Counted from the first letter of the stretch, positions 16,954-26,175 are shown. The stretch: DNA of 64,000 bases from Nitrospirillum viridazoti CBAmc (GCF_000730165.1 NZ_CP022111.1:930001-994000), one strand, 5' to 3'. Numbers and translations: made by a program. Notes: generated from the letters alone by a model not told the origin.

Positions 16954-17766
16954 ATGAAGATCGGACCTGACACGACGCCGACCACGGCCATTTCCGGCTC
17001 CAACGCCGAGACCATCATCGTCCGGGGCCATGACCTCGTTCAGGATCTGATCGGCACGGTCAGCTTCACGGACCATGTGTGGCTGCTGGTCTGCGGCACG
17101 CTGCCCAGCCCGGAGCAGCGGCGGGTGCTGGACGCCGCCCTGGTCGCCATCGCCGAGCATGGCTTGGTGCCCAGCGTGCAGGCGGCGCGCATGACCCTGG
17201 CGGCCGCGCCGGAGGCCCTGCAAGGCGCCGTCGCTGCCGGCCTGCTGGGCTGCGGCTCCGTTATTCTGGGCAGTGCCGAGGCGGCGGGCCGCTTCCAGAG
17301 CCAGGTGCTGGACGTGGCCAGGGGCAACGACGGTGACCTGGACGCTGCCATCACCGCCACCGTGCGGGCCTATCGCGCGGAGAAGCGGGCCATTCCGGGG
17401 TATGGCCATCCCTTGCACAAGGACGGCGATCCCCGCGCTCTGCGCCTGTTCACCCTGGCGGAGGAGGCGTCGCTGGCGGGCCCGCACATGGAGGTGGCGC
17501 GCCGGGCGGAACACCTGCTGCCCGACCTGGTGGGCAAGCCGCTGAAGATGAACGTGTCGGCCGCCATTCCAGCCGTGCTGCTGGACGCGGGATTCCCGCT
17601 GCTGGCGGTCAAGGGCGTGCCCCTGCTGGCGCGCACCGCCAGCCTGGTGGCCCATTTGCTGGAGGAGCAGCGGCACCCCATCGGCTTCCGCATGTCGCAC
17701 GCGGCCAGCGGCGCCATCCGGTATGACGGGCCGGCGCCGGACGGTTTTGTCGCCGATGAGAATTGA
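16954..17766 (+). CDS. Citrate-synthase-fold citryl-CoA lyase-like protein
   Basis: A 270-aa short member of the citrate synthase superfamily. Kept are EHGLVPSVQAARMTL, the histidine motif GYGHPLHKDGDPRA and the aspartate region AAIPAVLLDAGFPLLAVKG. The first catalytic histidine of citrate synthases (GPLHGGA type) is replaced by GCGSVILGSAEAA, which points to a lyase of an acyl-CoA adduct rather than a synthase. The ATG at 16954 follows AAAGGAAAG. Downstream of the VOC gene (63 bp) and upstream of a CoA-transferase (36 bp), so the pair could activate and cleave a hydroxy-acid CoA ester. The substrate is not known. Confidence 0.78.
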   Translation: MKIGPDTTPTTAISGSNAETIIVRGHDLVQDLIGTVSFTDHVWLLVCGTLPSPEQRRVLDAALVAIAEHGLVPSVQAARMTLAAAPEALQGAVAAGLLGCGSVILGSAEAAGRFQSQVLDVARGNDGDLDAAITATVRAYRAEKRAIPGYGHPLHKDGDPRALRLFTLAEEASLAGPHMEVARRAEHLLPDLVGKPLKMNVSAAIPAVLLDAGFPLLAVKGVPLLARTASLVAHLLEEQRHPIGFRMSHAASGAIRYDGPAPDGFVADEN

Positions 17767-17802
17767 GTGGATGAGAACGGATAGTCGAAAGGTTGCAGGC
17801 TG

Positions 17803-18957
17803 ATGGTTGAGGTGCTGAAAGGCATACGGGTGGTGGAGCAGGGGACGTTCATCACGGGTCCCTGTGCCGCCATGCTGCTGGCGGACCTGGGGGCGGACGT
17901 CATCAAGATCGAATCGCCCGAGGGCGGCGACCCCTACCGCACCTTCAAGGACGGGCACTACAGTGCCCACTTTCAGGCCTACAACCATGCCAAGCGCAGC
18001 CTGTGCCTGGATCTGAAGAAGGCGGAGGACCGCACGCTGTTCCACGGGCTGGTCAGCAGCGCCGACGTCTATATCCAGAACTTCCGCCCCGGCGTCGCCG
18101 GCCGCATCGGTGCCGGCTGGGACGACTTGTCGGCGGTGAATCCCAAGCTGGTCTATTGCTCCATCAGTGGCTTCGGCCCGGACGGGCCCTACAGCCGCCG
18201 GCCCAGCTATGACAGCGTGACCCAGGCACTGAGCGGCTTCCTCAGTGTCGCCATCGACCCCGCCAACCCGCGCCTGCTGGGCCCCGCCCTGGCCGACGCC
18301 ATCACCGGCCTATATGCCGCCCTGGGCATCCTGGGCGCGCTGGTGGAACGGGGACGGACGGGCGTGGGCCGCCTGCTGGAAATCTCCATGCTGGAGGCGA
18401 TGATGCACTTCGCCATCGAGCCGTTCGCCGGGTATTTCGCCCTGGGCGAGGTGCCGACGGGCATGGATCGGCCCCGCCTGGCCCAGGCCATGATCCTGAC
18501 CTGTGGCGACGGCAAGCACGTAGCCGTGCATATGTCGTCGCTGGAGAAGTTCTGGGACGCGCTGGTGGCCGGCATCGGCGGGCAGGCCCTGACCCAAGAT
18601 CCGCGCTTCGCCACCCGCCTAGCCCGCATCGACCATTATCCACAGTTGGTGGCGGCGTTGAACGCCATCTTCGCGACCCGGCCGCGGGCGGAGTGGGTGG
18701 CGCTGCTGAGCGATACGGACCTGCCCTTTGCCCCGGTGAATTCCATCGCCGACACCGCCGCGGATCCACAGGTGGAGCACCTGAAGATGCTGGTGCCCGT
18801 GGCCAAGCGGATCGAGGGGGCAAGCCGCCTGGTACGCTCGCCCTTCGCCTATGGTGGCGCCCGCGACGATGCGGTGGTGGCGGCCCCGCTGTTGGGCCAG
18901 CACAGCGCCGGCATCCGCGCAGCCCTGGTCGAGAACCCCGGCACCTGGCCCGGGTGA
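17803..18957 (+). CDS. Class III (CaiB/BaiF) CoA-transferase
   Basis: A 384-aa family III CoA-transferase, moving CoA between an acyl-CoA and a free acid in the cytoplasm. Signatures are IRVVEQGTFITGPCAAMLLADLGADVIKIE at the N-terminus (split here: IRVVEQGTFITGP then CAAMLLADLGADVIK), NFRPGVAGRIGAGWDDLSAV, SGFGPDGPYSRRPSYD, and the catalytic aspartate at residue 165 (ALADAITGLYAALG). Last gene of the VOC/citryl-CoA-lyase-like run; its stop lies 20 bp from the convergent iclR stop. Likely activates the acid substrate of the locus. No clear ribosome binding site, but the start fits the family. Confidence 0.9.
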   Translation: MVEVLKGIRVVEQGTFITGPCAAMLLADLGADVIKIESPEGGDPYRTFKDGHYSAHFQAYNHAKRSLCLDLKKAEDRTLFHGLVSSADVYIQNFRPGVAGRIGAGWDDLSAVNPKLVYCSISGFGPDGPYSRRPSYDSVTQALSGFLSVAIDPANPRLLGPALADAITGLYAALGILGALVERGRTGVGRLLEISMLEAMMHFAIEPFAGYFALGEVPTGMDRPRLAQAMILTCGDGKHVAVHMSSLEKFWDALVAGIGGQALTQDPRFATRLARIDHYPQLVAALNAIFATRPRAEWVALLSDTDLPFAPVNSIADTAADPQVEHLKMLVPVAKRIEGASRLVRSPFAYGGARDDAVVAAPLLGQHSAGIRAALVENPGTWPG

Positions 18958-18977
18958 TCAGCGCCGACGCATCAGCG

Positions 18978-19817
18978 TCAGCGGCCCAGGGCCACCGTGT
19001 CGGCCACGGGCAGCAGCCCGTTACCCGAGGGCAGGCGGCGCAGTTCGCGGGAAATCTGGTCGGCCACACCGCGCAGATGGTCCAGGCGCTCGGCCACCAG
19101 CTGGTCCTTGGCATAGCGCTTGGAATGGCTGGCGGAATTCAGGGTGGCGATGGTGCGCCCACCCTGGTCTTTCAGCGGCACGGCCAGGGAGACGACGCCG
19201 TAGGCCAGTTCATCCTCAACCGCGCAGTAGCCGTCCTTGCGCACCTGGGTGATCAGGTCGAACAGTTGGTCCCGGTCCACCACGGTTTTCTCGGTGATGG
19301 GCGCGATGGCCGCCTTGTCCAGGAAGGCGCGCAGCATGGGGTCGGGCAGGGCCGCCAGCAGTACGCGGCCCATCGCCGTGGCGAATGCGGGGAAGCGGCT
19401 GCCGACATGCGCCTCCAGCCGCACCAGGGTACGGACGGAGGCGCGGGCGACATAGATGATGTCCTCCCCGTCCAGCACGCTGATGGACGCGCTGTCCGAC
19501 GTGGCGTTGGCCAGTTCCGTCAGCGGCACGGACGCCAGGCGCTCTATATCCAGGGCCTCTAGATAGGCGGCCCCCAGGTCCAGCACCTTGGGCCGCAGGA
19601 AGAAGCGGCGCTTGACCGAGCCGACATAGCCCAGGGATTGCAGGGTCAGAAGGCAGCGGCGCGCGGTTGCCGGCGCCAGGCCGGTGATGGTGGCGATCTC
19701 GCTGAGCGACAGGCTGGGATGGTCGTGGTTGAAGGCCAGCAGCACGCTGAGGCCTTTGGCCAGCCCGGCCATCTCTTCGCGGCGGCCTTCGCCCTCCGTG
19801 CCCGCGTCCTCATCCAT
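18978..19817 (-). CDS. IclR-family transcriptional regulator (PcaR/PobR-like)
   Basis: A 279-aa regulator. The N-terminal winged helix-turn-helix is at residues ~18-75 (LSLSEIATITGLAPATARRC), and the rest is the IclR effector domain (LVRLEAHVGSRFPAFATAMGRVLLA, DDELAYG-like VEDELAYGVVSLAVPL). It is most like the PcaR/PcaU/PobR group that controls aromatic-acid catabolism. The ATG at 19817 is preferred because GAAGGA lies 8 nt upstream; TTG at 19841 and ATG at 19826 are weaker. Divergent from the hydrolase gene, with operator element B in the shared 185 bp. Proposed regulator of the three promoters with the shared element and of itself. Confidence 0.88.
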   Translation of the reverse strand: MDEDAGTEGEGRREEMAGLAKGLSVLLAFNHDHPSLSLSEIATITGLAPATARRCLLTLQSLGYVGSVKRRFFLRPKVLDLGAAYLEALDIERLASVPLTELANATSDSASISVLDGEDIIYVARASVRTLVRLEAHVGSRFPAFATAMGRVLLAALPDPMLRAFLDKAAIAPITEKTVVDRDQLFDLITQVRKDGYCAVEDELAYGVVSLAVPLKDQGGRTIATLNSASHSKRYAKDQLVAERLDHLRGVADQISRELRRLPSGNGLLPVADTVALGR

Positions 19818-19940
19818 GCCGCGCATCCTTCGCTGCTTCAAATCATGCCAACCAGGCGGCGGGAGGGTCGGCTTGGCCGCTTGTCCTTGTCAAGCGACGG
19901 CAAGGGCCGCGGCAATTGCGCCGCCGGATGGGTGCTGCTA

Positions 19941-19975
19941 CCATACGATATTAGAAAAAGAATTCGATAAACGAA
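19941..19975 (+). promoter_or_regulatory. Operator-like element B between iclR and hydrolase genes
   Basis: Contains ATACG at 19943-19947 and TTCGATAAACGAA at 19963-19975, with 26 bp between the ACG steps, as in elements A and C. Located 27 bp upstream of the hydrolase start and 123 bp upstream of the iclR start. It could control both divergent genes. Confidence 0.65.
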
Positions 19976-20002
19976 TTTTAGGTCGCAGGGAGAGCGATAT
20001 CC

Positions 20003-20731
20003 ATGGCATCCGATCCTGTCCCCCAGCCTACCCTGGTCCTGCTGCCCGGTTTGCTGTGCGACCGCACCGTCTGGGAACCGCAGATTGCGGCCCTATCTTC
20101 CCGCCGGATGATCCAGGTGGCGGACTTCTGGGGCCAGGACAGCTTCGACGCCATGGCCGACGGGGTGTTGGCCCACGCCCCGCCCCGGTTCGCGCTGGCC
20201 GGTCATTCCATGGGCGGCCGGGTGGCGCTGGAGATCATGCGCAAGGCGCCGGAACGGGTCGAGCGGTTGGCCCTGCTGAGCACGGGCGTACATCCCGTGC
20301 TGCCCAATGAGGCGGCGCAGCGGGAGGAACTGATCCGCTTCGCCTGGGAACAGGGCATGACAGCGCTGGCCCGCCGCTGGCTGCCGCCGGTGCTGCATCC
20401 CGATCGCCGCGGCAATGCGGAGCTGGTGGGGCGGTTGGCGGCGATGTGGTGCCGGGCCACCCCCGCCATCCATGAGGGGCAGATCCGGGCGGCGCTGAAT
20501 CGCCGGGACGCACGTGATGTGCTTCCCACATTGACGTGTCCCCCCTTGGCCTGTCCCACCCTGGTCTTGGGTGGGGAGGATGACCCGTGGAGCCCGCCCG
20601 CGCAGCAGGCCGCCGTCGCCGAGGCCATTCCCGAGGGCCGCTTGGCCATCATCCCCCGCTGCGGCCATATGGTGACGCTGGAGACGCCCGAGGCCACCAC
20701 CACCCTATTGGTGGATTGGCTGTCGCGCTGA
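20003..20731 (+). CDS. Alpha/beta-fold hydrolase
   Basis: A 242-aa alpha/beta hydrolase. The oxyanion region is [16 protein letters not shown], the nucleophile elbow is [11 protein letters not shown] (serine near residue 73), the acid is likely the aspartate in [13 protein letters not shown], and the catalytic histidine is in [14 protein letters not shown]. Together these are a complete Ser-Asp-His triad. GGGAG precedes the ATG. First of two genes with wrbA (46 bp apart), transcribed away from iclR and downstream of operator element B. Probably hydrolyses an ester or lactone intermediate or an imported ester of the locus; the substrate is unknown. Confidence 0.88.
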   Translation: MASDPVPQPTLVLLPGLLCDRTVWEPQIAALSSRRMIQVADFWGQDSFDAMADGVLAHAPPRFALAGHSMGGRVALEIMRKAPERVERLALLSTGVHPVLPNEAAQREELIRFAWEQGMTALARRWLPPVLHPDRRGNAELVGRLAAMWCRATPAIHEGQIRAALNRRDARDVLPTLTCPPLACPTLVLGGEDDPWSPPAQQAAVAEAIPEGRLAIIPRCGHMVTLETPEATTTLLVDWLSR

Positions 20732-20777
20732 CCGACCCAGCCTTGATCCCATCCTCAACACCATGGAGAACACCGCC

Positions 20778-21383
20778 ATGACCAAGGTCCTGGTCCTCTA
20801 TTACAGCACCTACGGCCATGTGGAGACGCTGGCCTATGCCATCGCCGACGGGGCCCGCGATGTCGCCGGCACCGAGGTCACGGTCAAGCGCGTGCCGGAG
20901 CTGATGCCGCCGGACGTGGCGGCCAAGGCGCATGCCAAGCTGGACCAGAAGGCCCCCCTGGCCGATCCGGCGGAACTGGGGCACTACGACGCCGTGATCA
21001 TCGGTGCGCCCACCCGCTTCGGCAACATGGCAGCACAGATGCGCAATTTTCTGGATCAGACGGGGCCGCTGTGGGCCCAGGGGGCGCTGGTCGGCAAGGT
21101 GGGCGCCGCCTTCACCTCCACCGCCAGCCAGCATGGCGGCCAGGAAACCACCCTGACCTCCATCCACACCACGTTGCTGCATCACGGCATGGTGATCTGT
21201 GGCGTACCCTATTCCGAGCCGGGCCTGACGGTGATGGATGAGGTCACGGGCGGCACACCCTATGGCGCCAGCACCATCGCCGGCCCCAAGGGCGAGCGCC
21301 AGCCCAGCGCCAACGAACTGACTATCGCCCGCGCCCAGGGCCGTTTCGTGGCTGGCGTGGCCGCCAAGCAGGCCGCGCAATAA
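20778..21383 (+). CDS. wrbA: NAD(P)H:quinone oxidoreductase, type IV
   Basis: A 201-aa flavodoxin-like FMN protein reducing quinones by two electrons in the cytoplasm. Signatures are the FMN loop [47 protein letters not shown] and the C-terminal [18 protein letters not shown]. The ATG at 20778 ([10 protein letters not shown]) has GGAGAA upstream; an ATG at 20763 gives five extra residues. Follows the hydrolase gene and is probably in its operon. In a catabolic locus it could detoxify quinones formed from catechol- or hydroquinone-type intermediates. Confidence 0.93.
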   Translation: MTKVLVLYYSTYGHVETLAYAIADGARDVAGTEVTVKRVPELMPPDVAAKAHAKLDQKAPLADPAELGHYDAVIIGAPTRFGNMAAQMRNFLDQTGPLWAQGALVGKVGAAFTSTASQHGGQETTLTSIHTTLLHHGMVICGVPYSEPGLTVMDEVTGGTPYGASTIAGPKGERQPSANELTIARAQGRFVAGVAAKQAAQ

Positions 21384-21423
21384 AAAGCGGCCGCCTCGGA
21401 GGTCGATCCGGGACGGCCCCAAT

Positions 21424-21453
21424 ATCCCGGCCGGCGGTGGCGACGGCCGGGAT
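21424..21453. terminator. Hairpin between convergent wrbA and TonB-receptor genes
   Basis: Perfect 10-bp inverted repeat, ATCCCGGCCG (21424-21433) with CGGCCGGGAT (21444-21453), in the 81-bp convergent gap. No T run, so an atypical terminator. Confidence 0.5.
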
Positions 21454-21464
21454 GGAGGTGGGGT

Positions 21465-23720
21465 TTAAAACCAGAAGGTCGCCTCCGCCCCGAAGCGGCG
21501 GGGCAGGGCCTTGAAGACGAAGCCGCCGGGCGAATATTCGGCGTTGTAGCGCTTGTCGAAGACGTTCTTTGCCCACAGGGCCACGGACCAGTCATCACGG
21601 GTGTAGGTGGTGCGCACGTCCACCAAATCCACCGGGTCGCGCACGGTGGAGTTCTGCGGATCCCAATAGGTATCGCCGATGCGCTGGTATTCCAGGCGGG
21701 AGACCAGGGATGAACTTTTGCCGAAGTCCCAGGTGTGCTGGAGGGCGGCGTTGATGGTGTACTTGGAAACGCCGGGCGCCTGGTTGCCGATGACCGTGCG
21801 ATCGGTGGCTTCCGTGATGTTGCTGTCGGTGTAGCCCGCCCCGATGCTGGCCTGCAGGCTGTCCGTCAGGTGGGCGGTCAGGCCGGCGTCGGCGCCCTTG
21901 TATTCCACCAGGCCGAGGTTGCCCAGGTTCTGGGTGGAGTTGGCGGCCAGGAAGACAAAGAAATAGGGATTGTGGGAACGGGTGTAGAAGCCGGCGCCCT
22001 CCACCTCCAGCCGGTGGTCGAACAGGGTCTTCTTGAAGCCCAGTTCGTAGGTGTCCGCCCATTCCGCCTGGAACAGGTCGGATACGCCCAGGATGCCGTT
22101 GGCCGCGGCCACGGCGCCCACGCCCGTCTGGTTGAAGCCGCCGCTGCGGAAGCCGCGCCCCCAGTCGGCATATAGGATGGTGGTCGTGTCCGGCTTGTAG
22201 CGCAGCACGATCTTGGGCTGGGCCCGGTCGAAGGTGCGCTCACGCACCTCGCCGCTGACCCCCTGGGGGAAGCCCGGGATGTTGGGCAGGAAGGCGGTGG
22301 GGGTCAGGGTGGTGTTGCGCCGGTTGTCGCTGTCGTAGCGCAGCGACAGCGCCAGCTCCAGCTGGTCGGTCAGTTCCGCCGTCAGGTCGCCGTACAGCGC
22401 CCAGGCCATGTTGTCCTGGCTGTCGGCCAGGAAGGTGGCCTGCGGGTTCAGCGGGTTGGTACTGGGGCTGCGGTAGACGGGGAAGACGCCGTTGCCGGTG
22501 TCCACCATGTTGCCGGTGGAGATGTAGCGGTCGGTATGGATGAGATAGCCGCCAACGATCCAGCGCAGGAAGCCCTCGTTGGGCGAGGTCAGGCGGAAGT
22601 CCTCGCTGACCGCCTTCACGTCCAGGAACTGGCTCTGGTTCATGTCGAAGCCCAGCAGCCCCTTGAAGAAGGATTCGTTGATGGGCAGGAAGTCGAAGGC
22701 GTCGCCGGTGACGATCTCGCGCACCACGTCATAGGCCGTGACCGAGGTGGCGGTGGCGAAGCCCAGGTTCCAGTCGACCTTGACCGAAGCGTCCAGCAGA
22801 CGGCGGTTGTCGATGCCGGCGTTGTTGACCCGCACCGGCAGGCTGGTGTCGTTCACGTCGCTGACGATGTTGTAGTAGAAGCCGCGCGTATCCAGTTCCG
22901 ACATGGAAAAGCGCGTGTCCACGGTCAGATCCTCGGTGGGCGTGAACAGCAGCTTCAGCCGGCCTGAGGTCTGCTTGACCGGGTTGGCCTCGGTATCCAG
23001 GTAGGTGTTCTTGATGGTGCCGTCGTTGCTGGTGTGGCTGATGGAACCGATGAACTTCAGCTTGCCAGGGACGATGGCGCCGCTGGCCGTGGCCTGCTCG
23101 GTATAGCCGGGGCCGTTCTCCACCCCCGCCTTGACCTTGAACTCATAGGTGTCGGTGGGTTCCTTGGTGGTGATCAGGATGGCGCCGCCGATGGCGTTGC
23201 GGCCGTAAAGGCCGCCCTGCGGACCCTTCAGCACTTCGATCCCCGAAATGTCGAACAGGTCCTGGTTGAACTGGGACGGGTTCACCTGCTGCACCCCGTC
23301 CACCACCACGGCGGTCGACGGCTCGCTGTTGCGCGCCTGGCCGATGCCGCGCACGACGACGAAGGCCGTGCCCACGTTCTGGGTTTCCACCAGCGTGACG
23401 TTGGGCGTCATGGCGATGAAGTCGCGGGGCGCGGTGATGCCCGCCGCCTCGATCTGCGCCTCGGTGAAGGCCGTCACCGCCGCCGGCACGTCCGTCAGCT
23501 TTTCCGCGCGCTTGCGGGCGATGACCAGGATGTCCTCCAACTGGCCAACGGCGCTGTTGTCGCTCGCGGCGTTGGTCTGGCCTAGGGCGCTGCCGCCGGA
23601 AAGCAGAGCGGCCGTCAGTGCCAGCCGCGAGGTCGTCCGGGTGAAGGCGGAGCGCGCCTTGCGGCGGCGCAGGTGGTGGTCAGGTGTCAGGCGATCCCCG
23701 TGCACGGCCGCTGGCGGCAT
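21465..23720 (-). CDS. TonB-dependent outer-membrane receptor
   Basis: A 751-aa outer-membrane receptor importing a ligand with energy from TonB. After a long leader (signal core LALTAALLSGGSALGQ) come a TonB-box-like EDILVIARKR, the plug domain (LTDVPAAVTAFTEAQIEAAG, IEVLKGPQGGLYGRNAIGGA) and the barrel, ending in the aromatic residues ATFWF. It resembles the large group of receptors from sphingomonads and Rhodospirillales that import plant compounds or aromatics rather than siderophore receptors. The ATG at 23720 has GGGGAGG 6 nt upstream. Operator element C lies 20 bp upstream, tying it to the IclR locus. The ligand is unknown. Confidence 0.92.
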   Translation of the reverse strand: MPPAAVHGDRLTPDHHLRRRKARSAFTRTTSRLALTAALLSGGSALGQTNAASDNSAVGQLEDILVIARKRAEKLTDVPAAVTAFTEAQIEAAGITAPRDFIAMTPNVTLVETQNVGTAFVVVRGIGQARNSEPSTAVVVDGVQQVNPSQFNQDLFDISGIEVLKGPQGGLYGRNAIGGAILITTKEPTDTYEFKVKAGVENGPGYTEQATASGAIVPGKLKFIGSISHTSNDGTIKNTYLDTEANPVKQTSGRLKLLFTPTEDLTVDTRFSMSELDTRGFYYNIVSDVNDTSLPVRVNNAGIDNRRLLDASVKVDWNLGFATATSVTAYDVVREIVTGDAFDFLPINESFFKGLLGFDMNQSQFLDVKAVSEDFRLTSPNEGFLRWIVGGYLIHTDRYISTGNMVDTGNGVFPVYRSPSTNPLNPQATFLADSQDNMAWALYGDLTAELTDQLELALSLRYDSDNRRNTTLTPTAFLPNIPGFPQGVSGEVRERTFDRAQPKIVLRYKPDTTTILYADWGRGFRSGGFNQTGVGAVAAANGILGVSDLFQAEWADTYELGFKKTLFDHRLEVEGAGFYTRSHNPYFFVFLAANSTQNLGNLGLVEYKGADAGLTAHLTDSLQASIGAGYTDSNITEATDRTVIGNQAPGVSKYTINAALQHTWDFGKSSSLVSRLEYQRIGDTYWDPQNSTVRDPVDLVDVRTTYTRDDWSVALWAKNVFDKRYNAEYSPGGFVFKALPRRFGAEATFWF

Positions 23721-23739
23721 CGTTGTCCTCCCCGTTTTT

Positions 23740-23774
23740 TTCGTATAACGAAAATATTTTCTATAAACGTATCT
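23740..23774 (-). promoter_or_regulatory. Operator-like element C upstream of the TonB receptor gene
   Basis: On the minus strand: ATACG (23772-23768), then the inverted repeat TTCGTTATACGAA, which reads TTCGTATAACGAA on the plus strand at 23740-23752. The ACG steps are again 26 bp apart, as in elements A and B. It lies directly before the ribosome binding site of the receptor gene, where bound protein would block transcription. Confidence 0.65.
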
Positions 23775-23919
23775 TAGCATTCTGGCGAAGATCGTCAAGA
23801 CGCCGGCCCCGGCACGACGCCGGCCGGTTATCGTCCTTTGGGAGGGAGGCGGGGTGGTGAAGGTGGCGCTGGTCAGGGGCGGGGCGGGCGGTTCATAAAG
23901 GCGGCCTCTTTCCCGCCGG

Positions 23920-24789
23920 ATGCGCAGCGCCATGGCCCCCTCAGCCCAGCCCACCCTGTCCTATTGCCTGGACACCGTCCGCCGTCAGGATCCGGACCGC
24001 TTCCTGACCCTGCTGTTCGCCCCGGCGGACAGGCGGGAAGATTTGGCCGCGCTGTACGCCTTCAACCACGAGGTGGCGAAGACGCGGGAGGTGGTGACCG
24101 AGCCCATGTTGGGCCAGATCCGCCTGCAATGGTGGCGCGACAGCATCGCCGGCATCTATGAGGGCGAGCCCCGCCGGCACGAGGTGGTGCAGCCCCTGGC
24201 CCAGGCGGCGCAGCGCCACGGCCTGGATCGCGCGCAGTTGGAATTGCTGGTGGACGCGCGCGAGGCCGACATGGACGACGCGGCGCCAGCGGATCTCGCC
24301 TGCCTGGTGAGCTATGCCGAGGTGACGTCCGCTCCGCTGGTGCGCCTGGCGTTGCAGATCCTCGGCGTCGCGCCGGAGGGGGCTGCCGCGACGGTGGCGG
24401 CCCATGTCGGTCGGGGCTGGGCCCTGGCTGGTATCCTGCGCGCCGTGCCTTTCCTGGCCCGCGCCCATCGCTCGCGCATGCCGGCCGATCTCATGCTGAA
24501 GCATGGCGCGGATGAGGCCGCTCTGTTCGAGCTGAAGCCCCAGCCCGGCCTGGCCGTCGTGGCCGAGGAGATCGCGGATGCGGCACAGGCCGAGCTGACA
24601 GCCGCCCGGCGCCTGCGCGGTCAGCTTCCGCGCGCCGCCGTACCCGCCCTGCTACCGGCCCGCCTGGCCAGCCTGTCGCTGGCCCGCCTGGCCAAGGCCA
24701 GCCACGATCCGTTGGCCCCGGAGCTGCTGCGCCCCGATGGCCTACGGGCCGCTCGGCTGGCCTGGGCGGCATTTAGCGGCAGGTGGTGA
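23920..24789 (+). CDS. Squalene/phytoene synthase-like protein, NDUFAF6 type
   Basis: A 289-aa protein with the isoprenoid-synthase fold. The first Asp-rich motif of real synthases is replaced by LYAFNHEVAKTREVVTEP, the pattern of the NDUFAF6 group, whose mitochondrial members act in complex I assembly and are thought not to be catalytic. Other matches are GQIRLQWWRDSIAGIYEG and GWALAGILRAVPFLA. An ATG at 23932 is a possible alternative start. It ends 18 bp from the convergent trmFO stop. In related genomes it follows the Mth938 gene; here the two are separated by sodB, the HpnC-like gene and the IclR locus. Confidence 0.8.
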   Translation: MRSAMAPSAQPTLSYCLDTVRRQDPDRFLTLLFAPADRREDLAALYAFNHEVAKTREVVTEPMLGQIRLQWWRDSIAGIYEGEPRRHEVVQPLAQAAQRHGLDRAQLELLVDAREADMDDAAPADLACLVSYAEVTSAPLVRLALQILGVAPEGAAATVAAHVGRGWALAGILRAVPFLARAHRSRMPADLMLKHGADEAALFELKPQPGLAVVAEEIADAAQAELTAARRLRGQLPRAAVPALLPARLASLSLARLAKASHDPLAPELLRPDGLRAARLAWAAFSGRW

Positions 24790-24807
24790 CAGGGTCTCTT
24801 ACCCCAG

Positions 24808-26175
24808 TCAGTCCGCCCCCAGCCAGCCAGCCAAGTCGTTGAGCGCCCGGCGCGTGTAGGCCAGCTTGCGCTCCTTGCCGCGCAGCTCGCGGCCGCGCGC
24901 GTCGCGCTCCTCGGGCGAGGGGAACAGGCCGAAGTTCACGTTCATGGGTTGGAAGGTCTCGGCCTCCGCCCCGCCGGTGATGTGGCTCAGCAGGGCGCCC
25001 AAGGCGGTGGTGACGGGCGGGGTGGGCAGTGTGGTCCCCAAGCGTTCGGCGGCGGCGAAACGGCCGGCCATCAGGCCCACCGAGGCGCTTTCCACATAGC
25101 CTTCGCAGCCGGTGATCTGCCCGGCGAAACGCAGGCGCGAGGCGGCCTTCAGCCTCAGGGTCGGATCCAGAAGGCGGGGGCTGTTCAGGAAGGTGTTGCG
25201 GTGCAGGCCGCCCAGGCGCGCGAACTCCGCGTTCTCCAGGCCCGGGATCATGCGGAAGACCCGCGTCTGGTCGGCGTACTTCATCTTGGTCTGGAAGCCG
25301 ACCAAATTGTACAGCGTGCCCAAGGCGTTGTCCTGGCGCAGCTGCACAACGGCATAGGGCCGGCGCTCGTCATGCGGGTTGGTCAGGCCCACTGGCTTCA
25401 TCGGGCCATAGCGCAGGGTGTCCAGGCCCCGCTCCGCCATGACCTCGATGGGCAGGCAGCCCTCGAAATAGGGCGTGTCCTTTTCCCATTCCTTGAACTC
25501 AGTCTTGGGGGCCTCGATCAGGGCCTGGATGAAGGCCTCGTATTGAGCCTTGTCCATGGCGCAGTTGATGTAGTCCTTGCCCGTGCCGCCGGGGCCGACC
25601 TTGTCGTAGCGCGACTGGAACCAGGCCTTGCTGAGGTCGATGCTGTCGAAATGGACGATGGGGGCGATGGCGTCGAAGAAGGACAGCTGCGCCTCCCCCG
25701 TCAGGTCCAGCACGGCCTGCGCCAGGGCGGGTGAGGTCAAGGGGCCGGTGGCGACGATGACGCTGTCCCATTCCTCGGGCGGCAGGCCCGCCACCTCGTC
25801 CCGCACCACGGTCACCAGCGGGTGGGCGGTCAGCTTGGCGGTGACCGCCAGGGCGAACGCGTCGCGGTCCACGGCCAGCGCGCCGCCGGCCGGCACCTTG
25901 TGCTCATCGGCGCAGGCCAGGATGAGGGAGCCACAGCGCCGCATCTCCTCATGCAGCAGGCCCACCGCGTTATACTCATGATCGTCGGAACGGAAGGAGT
26001 TGGAGCAGACCAGCTCGGCGAAATGCTCGGTCTGGTGCGCCTCCGTCCCCCGCACGGGCCGCATCTCATGCAGCACCACGGGCACGCCGGCCTGCACCAG
26101 CTGCCAAGCGGCCTCGCTGCCGGCCATGCCGCCGCCAATGACGTGCACGGGAGGGATGGTGGGGGTGTCGCTCAT
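24808..26175 (-). CDS. trmFO: TrmFO, folate/FAD-dependent tRNA (uracil-54-C5) methyltransferase
   Basis: A 455-aa flavoprotein forming ribothymidine at position 54 of the tRNA T-loop, using methylene-tetrahydrofolate as carbon donor. Signatures are the FAD-binding [32 protein letters not shown], the [12 protein letters not shown] catalytic-Cys region, [18 protein letters not shown] and the C-terminal [16 protein letters not shown]. Full length with a normal start. Its upstream region is cut by the insertion sequence that begins 88 bp before its start, so promoter changes are possible. Confidence 0.96.
   Translation of the reverse strand: MSDTPTIPPVHVIGGGMAGSEAAWQLVQAGVPVVLHEMRPVRGTEAHQTEHFAELVCSNSFRSDDHEYNAVGLLHEEMRRCGSLILACADEHKVPAGGALAVDRDAFALAVTAKLTAHPLVTVVRDEVAGLPPEEWDSVIVATGPLTSPALAQAVLDLTGEAQLSFFDAIAPIVHFDSIDLSKAWFQSRYDKVGPGGTGKDYINCAMDKAQYEAFIQALIEAPKTEFKEWEKDTPYFEGCLPIEVMAERGLDTLRYGPMKPVGLTNPHDERRPYAVVQLRQDNALGTLYNLVGFQTKMKYADQTRVFRMIPGLENAEFARLGGLHRNTFLNSPRLLDPTLRLKAASRLRFAGQITGCEGYVESASVGLMAGRFAAAERLGTTLPTPPVTTALGALLSHITGGAEAETFQPMNVNFGLFPSPEERDARGRELRGKERKLAYTRRALNDLAGWLGAD

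Noticed and set aside
23920-24789. Carotenoid or squalene biosynthesis enzyme
   Set aside because: The first Asp-rich motif needed for catalysis is NHEVAKTRE, typical of the NDUFAF6 group, so a prenyl synthase role is unlikely.
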